Of a stretch of DNA of 64,000 nt, positions 1 to 10,524 are shown one piece after another. The first letter of the stretch is position 1; each line of letters opens with the position of its first letter. The DNA lies in NCBI GenBank assembly GCA_023614405.1, contig CM042684.1:204916941-204980940 (forward strand). The letters run 5' to 3'. A model generated the notes under the pieces. It was not told where the DNA came from. It was given only the letters and a program-made list of their open reading frames with translations, and did no database searches. The position numbers were made by a program, and so were the translations under genes. Source of the stretch: Avena insularis. Its lineage: Eukaryota; Streptophyta; Magnoliopsida; Poales; Poaceae.

Positions 1-1045
1 AAGGGCTTTTTGATCTACGAGTGCATCTCTTTCAGCCAAAATTATCTAACCACCGAGAACGAGGATGTTGGAATACCCACAAAGAAGCACCTCGGTAGGC
101 TCGGTGGATATGGTCACCGCGAGGGCTGCCGCTCACTACATGTCTGCATTGATGGTCGACGCACTGATTTTGAAAGGGCACACCGAGTCGCGCTACAACA
201 CATTGAAGTGGTCGGCCCTTGGGTCGAAGAGCACAGAAGCTTAATCGAGCAGGAGTACGTCGACCAGGGCCGGCCGAGGAAGAAGGGAGACGTAACCACA
301 GAGCACAACTCTAGCTTCATAGGTTGGTTCAAGAAAAGGCAACAGGACAATCCCCCACAGACGCCTTCTACGGAAGATCAAAAACTCATATTCTCCTTGT
401 CGCAGGGCCCAGGGCACAACCTAAGGACCTATCAGTCATACGACATAAACGGTTACACATTCTAAACCGAGGAAAAGGACAAGAATAGTGAATATCAAAA
501 CTCAGGAGTAACTATGTTATCCTTTGCTGATGACGAGACTACTGTGATGGAAAGATTCTACGGAAGGATCGAGGAGATATGGGAGCTCGACTACTGTGGA
601 GAGATCGTACGGATGTTCCGTGTTAGATGGGACAAGAACGTGTAAAAAGAAGGCCGCTATTTCACCACAATGGTTATACTAGATGCCAAATCACCAAGGA
701 ACGCCTCCGCAAAAAATGAGCCTTGGGTACTCGCTAGCCAAGTTGATCAATGCTTTTTTATTACCGACCCGTCAAAGCCCAACCGTGTTGTAGTTAGGGA
801 GGGGCAAGAGGACCATCATCGGAATGGAAGGAGCCGCCAACGAGCAAAACTTCGACAAAAATGGCGACCCGAAGATCGAAGAGGAATTCGACAAGTACTT
901 CGACATGCCTACTACTACTAAAGTAAGAAGGAAGACCACACTGCCTACTAAAGGTTTTCCATTCACAAGAAGAAATCTCAAAGTGCACGGGCTAAAGTAT
1001 TCAACCGCGACAAAAAAGGGCAAGAAGATTGTGAAGAGACACTAG
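1..1045 (+). pseudogene. TNP2-like CACTA transposase, C-terminal part, broken
   Basis: The frame is open from base 1 and is therefore the 3' end of a longer gene. It begins in the tail of a DUF4218-like region (GFLIYECISFSQNYL), passes a QGP...YDINGYTF block, and continues into a DUF4216-like region (FYGRIEEIWELDYCG, then MFRVRWD). This order is typical of the C-terminal half of CACTA transposases, after the catalytic Transposase_21 domain. The protein would bind element ends and cut them in the nucleus. Breaks: TAA at 463-465 directly after GYTF, TAA at 643-645, and a 1-nt loss near 800-815. The last frame ends in a Lys-rich tail with a stop at 1043-1045. Family confidence is high from these blocks; the catalytic part is not visible. 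Confidence 0.85.
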
Positions 1046-1179
1046 CAATTGTGTGACTTTTTGGTGTATTAATTCGTGTTGGTATTAGTTAGAGACTAAA
1101 ACATATAATGTGATAATCGTGTGGGTATACAAATTCACATTTGTGTGTGACAAGCAAACACACAAATATATATGTATGA

Positions 1180-1325
1180 ATAAATATGCATATGTGTTCT
1201 TGCTTTTTTTGAATAAATATGCATATATGTATATGTTCTTGCTTTTTTTGAATAAATATGCATATGTGAATAAATATGCATATATGTATATGTTCTTACT
1301 TTTTTTTTGAATAAATATGCATATG
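1180..1325. repeat. AT-rich tandem repeat downstream of transposase
   Basis: About four to five imperfect copies of a 33-45 bp unit built from GAATAAATATGCATATG and TTCTTGCTTTTTTTG. It lies just behind the transposase stop and may hold its 3' end. ATGCATAT is itself palindromic. No coding function is apparent, although chance frames run through it on both strands. Confidence 0.75.
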
Positions 1326-1361
1326 TATGTAATTAAAAATATTTTTAAAAAAAGAAAAAAA

Positions 1362-1432
1362 TGTGTGAGACAGCCAGGATTCGAACCTGGCTGCCCCAGG
1401 TGAGAGCAAGCGAGCAAGACCACTAGGACAAG
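1362..1432 (-). other. tRNA-like relic (T-arm and B box)
   Basis: On the minus strand, 1374-1390 forms a perfect 5-bp T-arm stem around TTCGAAT (CCAGG/CCTGG), which matches a RNA polymerase III B box. An A-box-like CCTAGTGGTC lies upstream. No acceptor stem pairs and no regular anticodon arm forms, so this is not a working tRNA gene. It may be a tRNA pseudogene or the head of a tRNA-derived SINE carried between the two CACTA genes. Confidence 0.4.
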
Positions 1433-1486
1433 TATCAGATCTTGTCATACTATGAGAAGCCACGGTTTTTACTATGTCAAGACGTT

Positions 1487-1559
1487 CTATGGCGCATTCC
1501 TTCAGAATGCGCCATAGATGTTCCAACGTTTGTGGCGCATTCTGTGGGAATGCGCCACA
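1487..1559. promoter_or_regulatory. Two internal hairpins of the CACTA subterminal motif
   Basis: Hairpin 1 (1487-1517) pairs CTATGGCGCATTC with GAATGCGCCATAG around a 5-nt loop. Hairpin 2 (1531-1559) pairs TGTGGCGCATTC with GAATGCGCCACA around 5 nt. The motif is the same one that is repeated at the element's 3' terminus. In En/Spm such motifs bind the element's TNPA protein. Here they sit about 10-80 bp before the likely 5' end of the second gene, so binding could control that gene. The regulatory role is inferred. Confidence 0.6.
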
Positions 1560-1564
1560 GAACT

Positions 1565-3545
1565 TTCACACTTAGCCACAGAACAGTTCGGCCTCTCCCC
1601 CTAATCCCCTTTCTCTCTCTCAATCCACACTTAGTCAATCGATCCATCGCCTATATCTGTCGTTGCAACCCTAGCGCCGGAGCCGCCGTGGAGGAGAGCC
1701 CGTGGAGGAGGAGCCCGTCCGCAGCGCCATCACCACCGCGTCGGAGCCTGTGGAGGAGAGCCGCCCCCCATCGCCAGAGCCCGTGGAGGAGGAGCCTGTC
1801 CGTGGAGAGCCACCTTGCCGTACGCCGTCCACCTCGCCGTTCGCCATCCACCTCGTCACCATCCGCCGTCCACTGTCCCTAGGTAATGCTGCACTATTGC
1901 TTCTGCACCGTCCGCCGTCCACCGTCCGCCGTCCACCGTCCGCTGTCCACCGTCCCTGTGTTGATATTGTAGTATTGGGCCGACGCGATTTTCTAGATTG
2001 AGGATGATTTAGAGAGTGCCAGAAATCTTAAAATCATTCTATAGGTTTCTAGTTAGAGTTATGACCTTCCTTCTACTCAAGTTCATGTCTCATTTGTTCC
2101 AGTTCTTGAGCTTTCATTTGTACTCATGACTCAAGCTAGCTTTTGACAGACAGACCTTGAACGCAAAATCCTTCTAAAAAATTGTGTTGTCACTCTTTTC
2201 ATTTTCAACCCTGAAAATGGTAGCACCTCTGATTGTAAAGTGTTGCGCTTTTTTTTAGAATAGTGTAATATTATTCAACTTGAATTGATTACATGGAAAG
2301 GTATTACACTATATTGTCACAAGTGAATTATGGGTCTCTTTAGATTCCATTTGGTGGTGATTGGAATTTACTTTTTTTACATGATGGAAATTTGCTATAC
2401 TACTATGTGAAACATGGGCTATACTGCTATGTGATTGGAATTTACTTTTTTTACCTTGTGCTATACTGCTATGTGAAACATGGGCTAAGGATTAGTAACC
2501 TAAACATGGGCTATGTGATTGGAATTTACTTTTTTTTACCTTGTGCTATATCTGTAGCATAGGGTTTTGATGGCTAAGTATATTAAATCCAGTATCAATG
2601 CTCAAGATAAGAAATATGTTGGGTGCTCTCACTTTTGGTCAAGTTTGATGGAAGTGAAGGATGTTTTTATAGTTGTTGTAGAAGGATCATTGGAGATGTA
2701 AGAAATACTAGGTTTAGGGAGGATGTGTGGGTGGTCATAGATGAGAATTTGGTTATAGTTGTTTCTGCTTTGCTTACTGCGAGTCTGCTAAGTTGTTTAC
2801 TATGCAACTATTGGTCATAGATGAGAATTTGAGGCACGGTATTAACCGCCAACCCATCCAAAGATCAGCCATTTCTCAGTAAAAACTCGTTGTTGCTAAT
2901 TTATGTTTCTGAAAGATTTCTGTCTTCTAGTTCATGACTTATCCCATGTAAATGGAACCATGTGTATGCCCTGATATAGGTGGTTATATCAGGTTCACAA
3001 CTTTGTGTTTTGTTTGAAGTGGTAATTTTCCATTAACATCGAGGGACAGAACCTTCTTAGTAATTGACCTGTATCTGTGTCATCTATTTAATTGACCTGT
3101 ACCTGGATTTATTAGGATGTTAAACTGTTATTCATCTTGTTGGCAAGTACTCTTGTTACACTTCAGCCTAGTACTATAGCAATTACTACACTTATGTTAC
3201 ATACTCATTGCTCAAGTACTTATTACACTACTATATCTGTTATATATATATACATGGGGCTGTGATGTGATGATGGACTAGTATATCTATTATATATATA
3301 CTGCATGTGGATGATGGATATGATGGATGCTGGGGTCAATGCATGGGGCTGTCAATATGGGGATGGGGTGTTTTGTCTTGCAGGGATTTCATTTGAGTTA
3401 CCCATTTCTCCTGAAGTGTCGATTCACTTCCGTTTCAGTTGAGAAATGGGCACTCCTAGGTCAAAAAATTAGCAAAGGTCATGCCGAATTTTTTGGCCGA
3501 GATTTGTGCTAACATTTTGCCTCTTTTAAATAGAGTAGTGCAAAC
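1565..3545 (+). other. 5' exon and long intron of the second CACTA gene (inferred)
   Basis: 1565-1882 looks like a transcribed leader or first exon: a C/T-rich start, then GC-rich DNA with repeated GTGGAGGAG and CCGTCCGCCGTCCAC units that leave several frames open at once. A plausible splice donor is TAG-GTAATG near 1880-1888. From there to about 3520 the DNA is AT-rich and lacks long frames, as expected of an intron, and T-rich sequence with TAG precedes the ATG at 3546. Short chance frames here (for example 2623-2820) show no recognisable domain. The exon-intron model is a reading of splice-like signals only. Confidence 0.4.
2356..2560. repeat. Imperfect tandem repeat inside the presumed intron
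   Basis: Three staggered copies of a unit containing GTGATTGGAATTTAC, a T-run, CTTGTGCTATACTGC and TGAAACATGGGCT. The copies differ by small indels. There is no evidence of function. Confidence 0.7.
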
Positions 3546-5305
3546 ATGTCGGGCAACAAGGAGTCTGGCCCTTCTAAGCACATGATCAGCATCGAAGAAC
3601 AAGCTAGACAGGCCAACCAGTCATTCTGGCAGGGGTCCCAACAGAACGAGGAGGAGGAGGCGACCGTCACCAGAGCTGCTGGGGCCAATGACGGCGGAGA
3701 TCCTGATTACGAGGGGGACAAATACGACTACGATGGAACTAGTGAAGGTGGCTGCAAAGAGGATGACACCACCGATGGCAGCGCCCTCACCAATGGCGGC
3801 GAGAGGACGGATGGCGGTAGCGGCAACCCGGCCGCTTCTCCGAAGAAGAAGAAGAAGAAGGAACAGAAGGAGTGGAAGGTGCCAGTGCTCGCCACCGTCT
3901 GCGATGAGTTCACTGAGGTCACAGAAAGTGGCCAACCCATTGCGCCAGAGGCGATTGCTAAAGGGTACGGCCTGCAACTCGGGTGCATCGTCCGGGAAAG
4001 CATGTCGATCAACACGAAGTACATCAGACATGCTGATCACGCAGCTTTGGTCGATAACCTCCTTAAGAAGCTTCACAAGCGATACAGATTTCCAGAGCAG
4101 TTTAGAAACCTCGAGAGAAATAAGAACCCGGTGAACAGACTAGCCCTCATGAAGATGAGCAATGCCTTGAGCAGCTGGATAACCCGGGTGAAGAATATAA
4201 TTGACAAAGGTGAAATCTAGGAGGTTATTAGTAAGAAAAATCCGATGCTCGGCGAAGAGGAGTTTAGGATATTCAAGGCAGATATAGCTACCGCTGACAC
4301 TATAAAATGGACTCAATGGGGAAGGAGTATGCGGGAACAGAACATAGGTAACCACCACCTTGGAAGCGGCGGTTACAGGGGGAAATAGGCCATTTGGGAC
4401 AAGGAGGACGCCGAGCTTGAACGCCTTGGTAAAGACAACCCTTGTCTTAAAATCACGGACTTGCAGCTTAGGCAATTTGTTTTGGCCCACTACTACCTGG
4501 ACAAGGAAACAGGGGAGTTCATCACCGATGATCTAGAGGTGAAGGAATTCGAGAAGAATCTGGTAAGGAATTTATCGCCGATCTCAAGTCTATTGCGTTC
4601 TAATTAAGATAATGAAGCCAAGAATCTAAATGGGTTCACCTTTCCTTGTCTCTGCAGGAGGAGGAACTGAACGCTACTGCCATAGAGTCATCCCAGGATT
4701 CGATGGAGCCGTGGGACACGGTTTTCAACAGGGCGACCAATGCTTACAAGAAGAGGGACAAGGGGTTGCCTCCGTCCTCAGCTGGCCGTGTGTCCGGCTT
4801 CGGTACGAGCATGAAGTTCAAGGAGTTCTACAAAGAGGACGCCAAGAAAAGAAGGGAGAGGAAGAACCAGGATAAAGCCGTTGTTGCAGAGCTGAAGATG
4901 AAGGTGCAGACACTGGAGGAGAAGGCGGTGGACCAGAAAAAGGTGGACAAGTTAGTGGAAGAGAAGCTCCGCTCGATGATCCCCCCTGAGTTTTTCGAGG
5001 GGCTTACTGCCTGGAATGCGGGAGGTCGACAGGGACCGATACATCTGCCCAGCTTAAGCGGCAGCAACTCGGGCATCAATGTTACCGTGTCGCCGGACCT
5101 GGTGACCCTGCCGGCTGTCAATGTCGGGACGCAGCCCCTCGTTTTGGTCACATCGACGCCCCCTCCCGCCAAAGATACCAATAAGGCGCAGCCGACGGCG
5201 CCGGTGCTTCGTGAGGCACCCGAGCAGGAAATTGCAGATGATGATAGGCCGGCTGCCGGCATCCGCCGTGTCTCTACATTAGCCGAGATCCACGCCATCA
5301 CCAAG
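3546..5305 (+). pseudogene. Second CACTA gene, N-terminal part (Transposase_24/Ptta-like)
   Basis: ATG at 3546 opens a frame with an acidic, low-complexity N-terminus (Glu/Asp/Gly-rich, then a Lys run near residue 100) followed by a block resembling plant Transposase_24 (Ptta/En/Spm): TIKWTQWGRSMRE, GNHHLGSGGYRGK and a DKETGEF block near its end. An intron with good borders is visible at 4563-4657 (GTAAGG...CTCTGCAG). The next exon holds a coiled-coil-like Lys/Glu stretch and a Pro/Thr-rich stretch, and ends at a donor (AAG-GTAACT) at 5306. Stops at 4218-4220 (TAG) and 4386-4388 (TAG) break the first exon. By analogy with En/Spm this gene would supply the accessory DNA-binding protein; that role is inferred. 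Confidence 0.65.
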
Positions 5306-6230
5306 GTAACTAATTAGTTAGTGCACATCATCTCCTTTATGCCTTTGATGCATGACTGTTGCCATCTCATGACGCCCAATAACATGTTTTTGCCTCATGA
5401 CACTTCTTGCGTACTCCTGCTTAAAGATGTCGGCGGTGAGTTGAAGGATGTTGCCAAGGGCACTCTTATACAACCGGCGAGCTGCACGATGCACAACAAT
5501 CCAATGGATGATGACGTGATGAGGGTCAGGTTGGCTCGGGTGTTGCCAGGGTGGGACGAAATGGACCCCCCTTTCAACCTCAGGGAGCCGACGAACACAA
5601 GACCCTTGGGTAATGCTACAACTGGCCCTTGACATGGCTGAAGACCCAGATTCGTCTTGCGAGGGGAGCACCGGCGCCACCTCTCGACCGATCATCGCCC
5701 GGCCACCACCTCGGAAGCTACTAGCCACCGTTGTTGCCACCACCATGCGTCACCATCAACTCTTGGCAGCGTGTGTACCACCACATGGCAAAGACGTTGT
5801 GCCGCAACCGCCGTCACCCCCGCTACCACCACCACATGATGGCCCCCATGAAGATGATGATGAAATCGTCAACATTGACGACTTTATCAACACCGGCTCC
5901 GCCAAAGGATTGTATATGCCTTCTGTGGATGAAGAACCCTTCGTAGCTCGCGACGACCATCAAGATGATTGGCCCAATACATGCACGCAGCACCTGGTCT
6001 TCCATGGTCTTTCTCAAGTGACGCCTTCGGCCGCCGATCCACCACAAGAGAAAGCGGGATTGGTTTTCAGCCCCAACACATCCGAAAGGCGACTGATGAG
6101 CAGATGGCAGTGGCTGACACTGTTGTGAAGAAGAAGCACTACAGGAAGAGAGGTAATAATAATAATAATAATAAGAAGGGTGTGAGCCAGCCTCTTCCGA
6201 AGAGGATCTAGGGTCAGGACGCTGTCGTCG
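5306..6230 (+). pseudogene. Second CACTA gene, middle part, Pro-rich and frameshifted
   Basis: After an intron starting at 5306, coding character resumes about 5425 (VGGELKDVAKG) and continues through a linker of mixed frames. From 5613 one frame is rich in Pro, His and Asp (PPSPPLPPPHDGPHEDDDE), and later an (AAT)n run at about 6152-6174 codes for Asn. No catalytic domain is visible. It appears to be the variable linker between the Transposase_24-like and protease-like parts. At least two frame changes (near 5610 and 6110) and a TAG at 6209-6211 interrupt it. Confidence 0.45.
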
Positions 6231-6250
6231 TACCATCCACACAATTTGGC

Positions 6251-7395
6251 TTGCCCCAAGTGCATGTAGCTAGTGATCCGATATTGACTCCGGATATGAT
6301 CCACATTTCGGTTGGAGCCATGTTAACTTTGCACGAGGGTGTCAAGACACTAGAGGCCCTCCTTCTTAAAGAGGACGATCCAAATTACCCGGTTTTCACG
6401 GCCAAGGTGCCATTGGACGTGGGCTTCGTCGATGAACCCCCCGCGGATATATTCTTCATAGTGCTCGAGGACATATTCAAGATGTTTCTCACGAAACAGC
6501 TGGACTATAACTTGGTCCGCCTATACCCGCTCAATCTGGCGCTCACGATCAAGAGAGAAAGTACCCCGGAAATCACGATAGTGGATCCCTACTACATGCG
6601 GGACAACCACTTGGTCGAAGGATCAGAGACACGGACCAAGGCAACGGCGTACCTTGAGAAGTTCATGGTGGACAACAAGAGGAAGGGCACACTTATTTTG
6701 CCTTTCTTTCCCGAGTAAGTACACACACTCGCTCATCGTCACCGTAACTTATGCATTTCTTATAGATTTCTTTCCTTTGCTCTTTTTCCAACATTCTGTT
6801 CCAATTGTGCTGCGCAGAGACAAATACTGCACGCTCATCGTCCTTGCCCCGAGGTATTCGCTAGCCACGTATTTCAACTCGGGGAGTTTGACGAAGAAGA
6901 AAGACTACACTAGAATAAGGGTGTTCTCAATGAGGCTCTCGAGGGCTACACCAAGAAGGGATGCACCTTCGTAGATAGGGGGAATGTATCAAGGATGGCA
7001 AACACGTGTCCAAGCACGTGCTCGGCTTCCCCTGCGTCAAGCAGTCGACTGCTGGTGCCAAGGATGCCTTCTACGTCATCCATTACCTTAAAGGCTATGT
7101 TCGGGATTGCCATAACCTAACGTTGCCATCTAGTCTCCGAGGATGGGCTGAAACTTTGGCGAAAATCTACAATGCTGATCTTAGAGAAGACTTCCATCGC
7201 ATTCAGATGAAGTTGTCGCAAATCATCATTGAAGATGTCAACACAAGGGGCGGTGCCCTACAACAAGCCAGAGGGTTGAGTAAGAGGGAGATCGAAGAAC
7301 GCCTCCGTAAGCAGGGTGACGCAAGGACGTGGATGACGAAAGAGGGCTATCTACCGTTCCCGAAGCCATGCCAGAAGAGGAAGTCTTCATCATGA
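6251..7395 (+). pseudogene. Second CACTA gene, C-terminal Ulp1-like domain, probably inactive
   Basis: The frame from 6251 contains a block typical of plant CACTA proteins upstream of an Ulp1/C48-like fold. An intron at 6715-6817 (GTAAGT...TGCGCAG) leads into CTLIVLAPRYSLATYFNSGS. After further frame changes near 6920-7005, FPCVKQSTAGAKDAFYVIHY and a basic C-terminus (SKREIEERLRKQGDARTW) follow to a TGA at 7393-7395. In active Ulp1 enzymes these blocks carry His, Asp and a Cys-Gly pair; here Tyr/Cys, Asn and Asp-Ala seem to occupy the places, so peptidase activity is unlikely. The alignment is from memory of the family, not computed. Shared plant CACTA ancestry is fairly secure. Confidence 0.55.
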
Positions 7396-7686
7396 TCAAT
7401 GTGTTCCTCTAGCATGGTCTAGTGTGTGTATATTCTTGATGGACGCCTGCTGTATTAGTGTGTGTGTCATAAACTTTACTATCTCGTGGTCGAAATGGTC
7501 ATTGTTGTTAGACTTAAACTACCTTGTGGTCGTGCTGTCGTTGCACTTATTGCTTCTATGATGATCTAACTTTTAGGTTTATGGATCCTTTGTTTTATAT
7601 TCTATGAACATATATATATATGGATGTGAACCCTTTATTCATTCTTTTTGTTGTATTTTTACTAATTTGCCTTGTCGTCTATAGAG

Positions 7687-7950
7687 ATGGCGACGAGGTG
7701 GTATGTGGTGTACATGGGTAGGGTTCCAGGAGTCTACGAGGAGTGGAAGGATTGCCACAAACAAGTGAACAAGTTGAGCGGCAACATCTACAAAGGATAA
7801 GCGACTAGAGAGGAGGCGATAGCCAAGTGGAGGAACCACTTGTGGAAGAAGAACCGGATGAAGATATTGGTCGTTCTCTTGCTCACCATTATCACAGTTG
7901 TATTCTATTTGATCCTAGTGTACGCGGCGATGGCCACTTCATATTTGTAA
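7687..7950 (+). pseudogene. Small RNase H1 N-domain (Cauli_VI-like) protein with membrane anchor, one stop
   Basis: ATG at 7687 starts an 88-codon frame. Residues 4-38 (RWYVVYMGRVPGVYEEW, then a Cys and LSGNIYKG) match the RNase H1 N-terminal hybrid-binding fold, also found in the caulimovirus P6 family. Codon 38 is TAA (7798-7800) at a place where the fold normally continues. The same frame then reads ATREEAIAKW, a basic stretch and a hydrophobic helix of about 22 residues (ILVVLLLTIITVVFYLILVY), ending at TAA 7948-7950. There is no RNase H catalytic domain. It lies 290 bp behind the second gene, with nothing recognised between. A nucleic-acid-binding protein tethered to a membrane is implied; its role in the element is unknown. 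Confidence 0.65.
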
Positions 7951-8164
7951 TGTGAGATGATATGAACTTTGTATTCGGCGCTTGTGTAAAAATTTGGCAT
8001 TTGACACTATATATGTATCTCGATCGGCCTCTAAGTGTTTGTATTATATATATGTCGGTTTTCATGCATCTACTACTTGTGCAATGTATTTTATACTCAT
8101 CTAGATAAATCATGTATAAATACCTGATTATACACCAGGAAAGTATTTTACTTCGAATACATGT

Positions 8165-8416
8165 TACACAATCAGTGGCGCATATAATTATATAGTCAGT
8201 GGCGCATGGCATATCTGTGGCGCATACACGTAAATGCGCCATAGAAGTTCTTCCTGTGGCGGATATGACGGAATGCGCCACGGTTCGAACTCGTATGCGC
8301 ATATCCATATGCGCCACAGGAAGTAGTTATCAGTGGCGAGGTAACAGTGGCGACAAAGATATGCGCCACAGAAGTCCCCTTTTCATGCGCCACAAATAGG
8401 TTGTTTCCTAGTAGTG
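8165..8416. repeat. CACTA 3' subterminal repeats and terminal inverted repeat
   Basis: About eleven copies of an 11-bp motif close to YTGTGGCGCAT occur in both orientations between 8173 and 8395, several forming small hairpins (for example TATGCGCATATCCATATG at 8294-8311). The terminus CACTACTAGG (minus strand, 8407-8416) closes the element. In En/Spm, arrays of this kind are the TNPA binding sites that bring the ends together. 7951-8164 is AT-rich and shows nothing else. Confidence 0.85.
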
Positions 8417-8419
8417 GTT

Positions 8420-10524
8420 CATCCATGACAATGGTGATGAAGAGTACTTGAGTGAAGATGAGTTTGATGCCCATGTCAAGGAAGCAATGGCAAGACAACG
8501 AGTGGAAGATGATCAAGAACTCCTCATGTGTGAACACGACGCAAGTCCATTGCTTGTCGTCACAAGGATCTTCACCACTCAAGCATAAGAGCATGAAGAC
8601 CAACGCTCCAATATCTTCCAAACATGAGCCGGCATCAATGGCAAATCTATCAAGGTGATCATTGACGGAGGGAGTTGTCACAACCTTGCTTGCACCGAGT
8701 TGTGTGAGAAGCTCAACCTCACCCTCCATCCGCACCGGCACCCCTACCACGTTCAATGGCTAAGTGACCAAGGGTCCGTGAAGATCAAGCATACCGTATC
8801 GGTCTCCTTCGCCATTGGTCCTTACAAAGACAGTTTGCCACATGCTTCTTGGTCGACCGTGGAAATTTGACAAGGCTGCTCAACATGATGCTCGCACCAA
8901 TGTATACACCTTCAAATGGTTCAACAAAACATGTGTTTTGCAACCGATGACTCCTAGCCAAATAATTGCGGACAATGCAAAGGCTTTAGCGAGGGCGCAA
9001 AGCACAACACCTACTTGTGAGAAGAGAGATGAGAGAGAGAACCACCTCATAGTGAGTGAGAGCCACAAGCCAAATTCGAGTGGAAAACCTAAGAGTGTTC
9101 TCCTTGCCACCAATAGTGAGATGAGAGATGTTCGGAACAACCCATCCATCTTGCACTATGTCCTCCTTTGCAAGGGACTAGCGCAAGGAACTAACGAATT
9201 AACCAATGTTCCTCCATCTTTGATGAGTGTTTTGCAGGAATTCAAGGATGTGTTCCCCGAAGAGCTTCCACATGGACTACCTCCTCTTCGCGGCATCGAA
9301 CATCGCATTGACCTTATCCCCGGTGCACCACTTCCCAACCGCGCCGCCTACCGCATGAACCCGGAGGAGACAAAGGAGATTGAACGTCAAATCAACAAAC
9401 TTGTCTCCAAAGGTTTGATCCAAGTTAGCACTAGTCCAAGTGCCGTAACCATGATTATTGTTCCAAAGACGGATGATACGTTACGGTTATGCATGGACTG
9501 CCATCCAATGAATGCTATCACCGTGCGTTATCGACATCCCATACCACGTCTCGATGACATGCTTGATGAGTTGTGTGGAGCCACTATTTTTTCGAAAATT
9601 GATCTTCGTAGTGGTTACCATCTAATACGCATGGATGAAGGTGATGAGTGGAAAACCGCCTTCAAGACCAAACTTGGTCTCTATGAATGGTTGGTTATGC
9701 CCTTTGGTTTGTCTAATGCCCCATCAACCTTCATGCGCCTAATGAATCATATCTTGCGTTCTCTCATTGGAAAAAGTGTTGTTGTCTATTTCGATGATAT
9801 TCTTGTTTATAGCAAATCACTTGAGGACCATGTAACACATGTCAAGGAAGTTTTGCAAATCCTTCGACATGAAAAGCTTTATGCTAATCTTCCCAAGTGC
9901 ACTTTTGCTAAAGACAAGTTGATTTTTCTTGGATTTGTTGTTTCTTCGAAGGGAATTGATGTTGATGTTTCCAAGGTAAAATACATACGAGACTGGCTCA
10001 TCCCAACAAATGTGAGTGAACTCCGAAGTTTTCATGGGTTGGCTGGTTTCTATCATCGCTTTGTGAAAGACTTTTCCACTATTGCTTGTCCTCTCAACGA
10101 GTTGACAAAAAAGAATGTCACCTTCGTGTGGGGTAAAGCACAACAAAAAGCTTTTGATGAACTCAAAAAGAGGCTCACCGAAGCACCTCTCCTTGCTTTA
10201 CCGGATTTCACAAAAACTTTTGAGATAGAGTGCGATGCTAATGGTATTGGCATTGGAGGAGTCCTTATGCAAAACGGATGTCCTATAGCCTACCATAGCG
10301 AGAAACTTGATGGTGCTCGCCTCAACTATCCGATTTATGACAAAGAGCTTGTTGCCTTAGTTCCTGTCCTTCAAGTTTGGCAACACAACCTTTGGACCAA
10401 GGAATTTATCATACATTCCGACCACGAGTCGTTGAAATATCTCAAAGTCCAAGCTAACTTGAGCAAGAGACACGCTAAGTGGGTTGAGTTCATGGAGTCT
10501 TTTCCGTACATTGTCAAGTATTAG
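8420..10524 (+). pseudogene. Element A gag end, protease, RT and RNase H
   Basis: The frame begins in the gag-protease linker. The retropepsin motif VIIDGGSCHN lies near 8660. A 29-bp deletion near 8827, between two GACA repeats that are still present in B, shifts the frame. RT then runs with [13 protein letters not shown], the catalytic YFDD at 9787-9798, and [11 protein letters not shown]. RNase H follows with its acidic residues in [17 protein letters not shown] and HSDHESL. TAG at 10522-10524 replaces a Lys codon found in B. TAA at 8586-8588 and TGA at 8625-8627 break the protease linker. The protein would copy the element RNA in cytoplasmic particles. Unlike B and C, A has only five A's before YFDD (9771-9775), so the RT frame is intact there. 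Confidence 0.9.

Larger units (their letters stand above)
1..8416 (+). mobile_element. CACTA (En/Spm-type) DNA transposon, 3' part
   Basis: The right end is CACTACTAGG read on the minus strand (8407-8416). It is followed by GTT (8417-8419), the presumed 3-bp target duplication, because elements B and C read straight through this point (CTT-GTT-CATCC). Inside, on the plus strand, lie the end of a TNP2-like transposase, a second multi-exon gene and a small membrane-anchored reading frame. Short subterminal repeats containing TGTGGCGCAT crowd the last 250 bp. The element is inserted in the gag end of gypsy element A. Its 5' end and left terminus lie outside the window. All three genes carry stops or frameshifts, so this copy is not autonomous. 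Confidence 0.9.

Noticed and set aside
1418..1431. CACTAGGACAAG as the left end of a second, nested CACTA element
   Set aside because: It lacks the CACTACTAGG terminus and target duplication and sits within the tRNA-like stretch.
1362..1432. Functional tRNA gene
   Set aside because: There is no pairing acceptor stem and no regular anticodon arm; only the T-arm is convincing.
1651..2001. Overlapping GC-rich frames on both strands as host genes
   Set aside because: Open frames in several phases come from repeated GTGGAGGAG and CCGTCC units. No domain is present, and the position fits a first exon of the CACTA gene.
7687..7950. Independent host RNase H gene
   Set aside because: There is no catalytic domain, it lies inside the CACTA borders, and it is collinear with the element's other genes.
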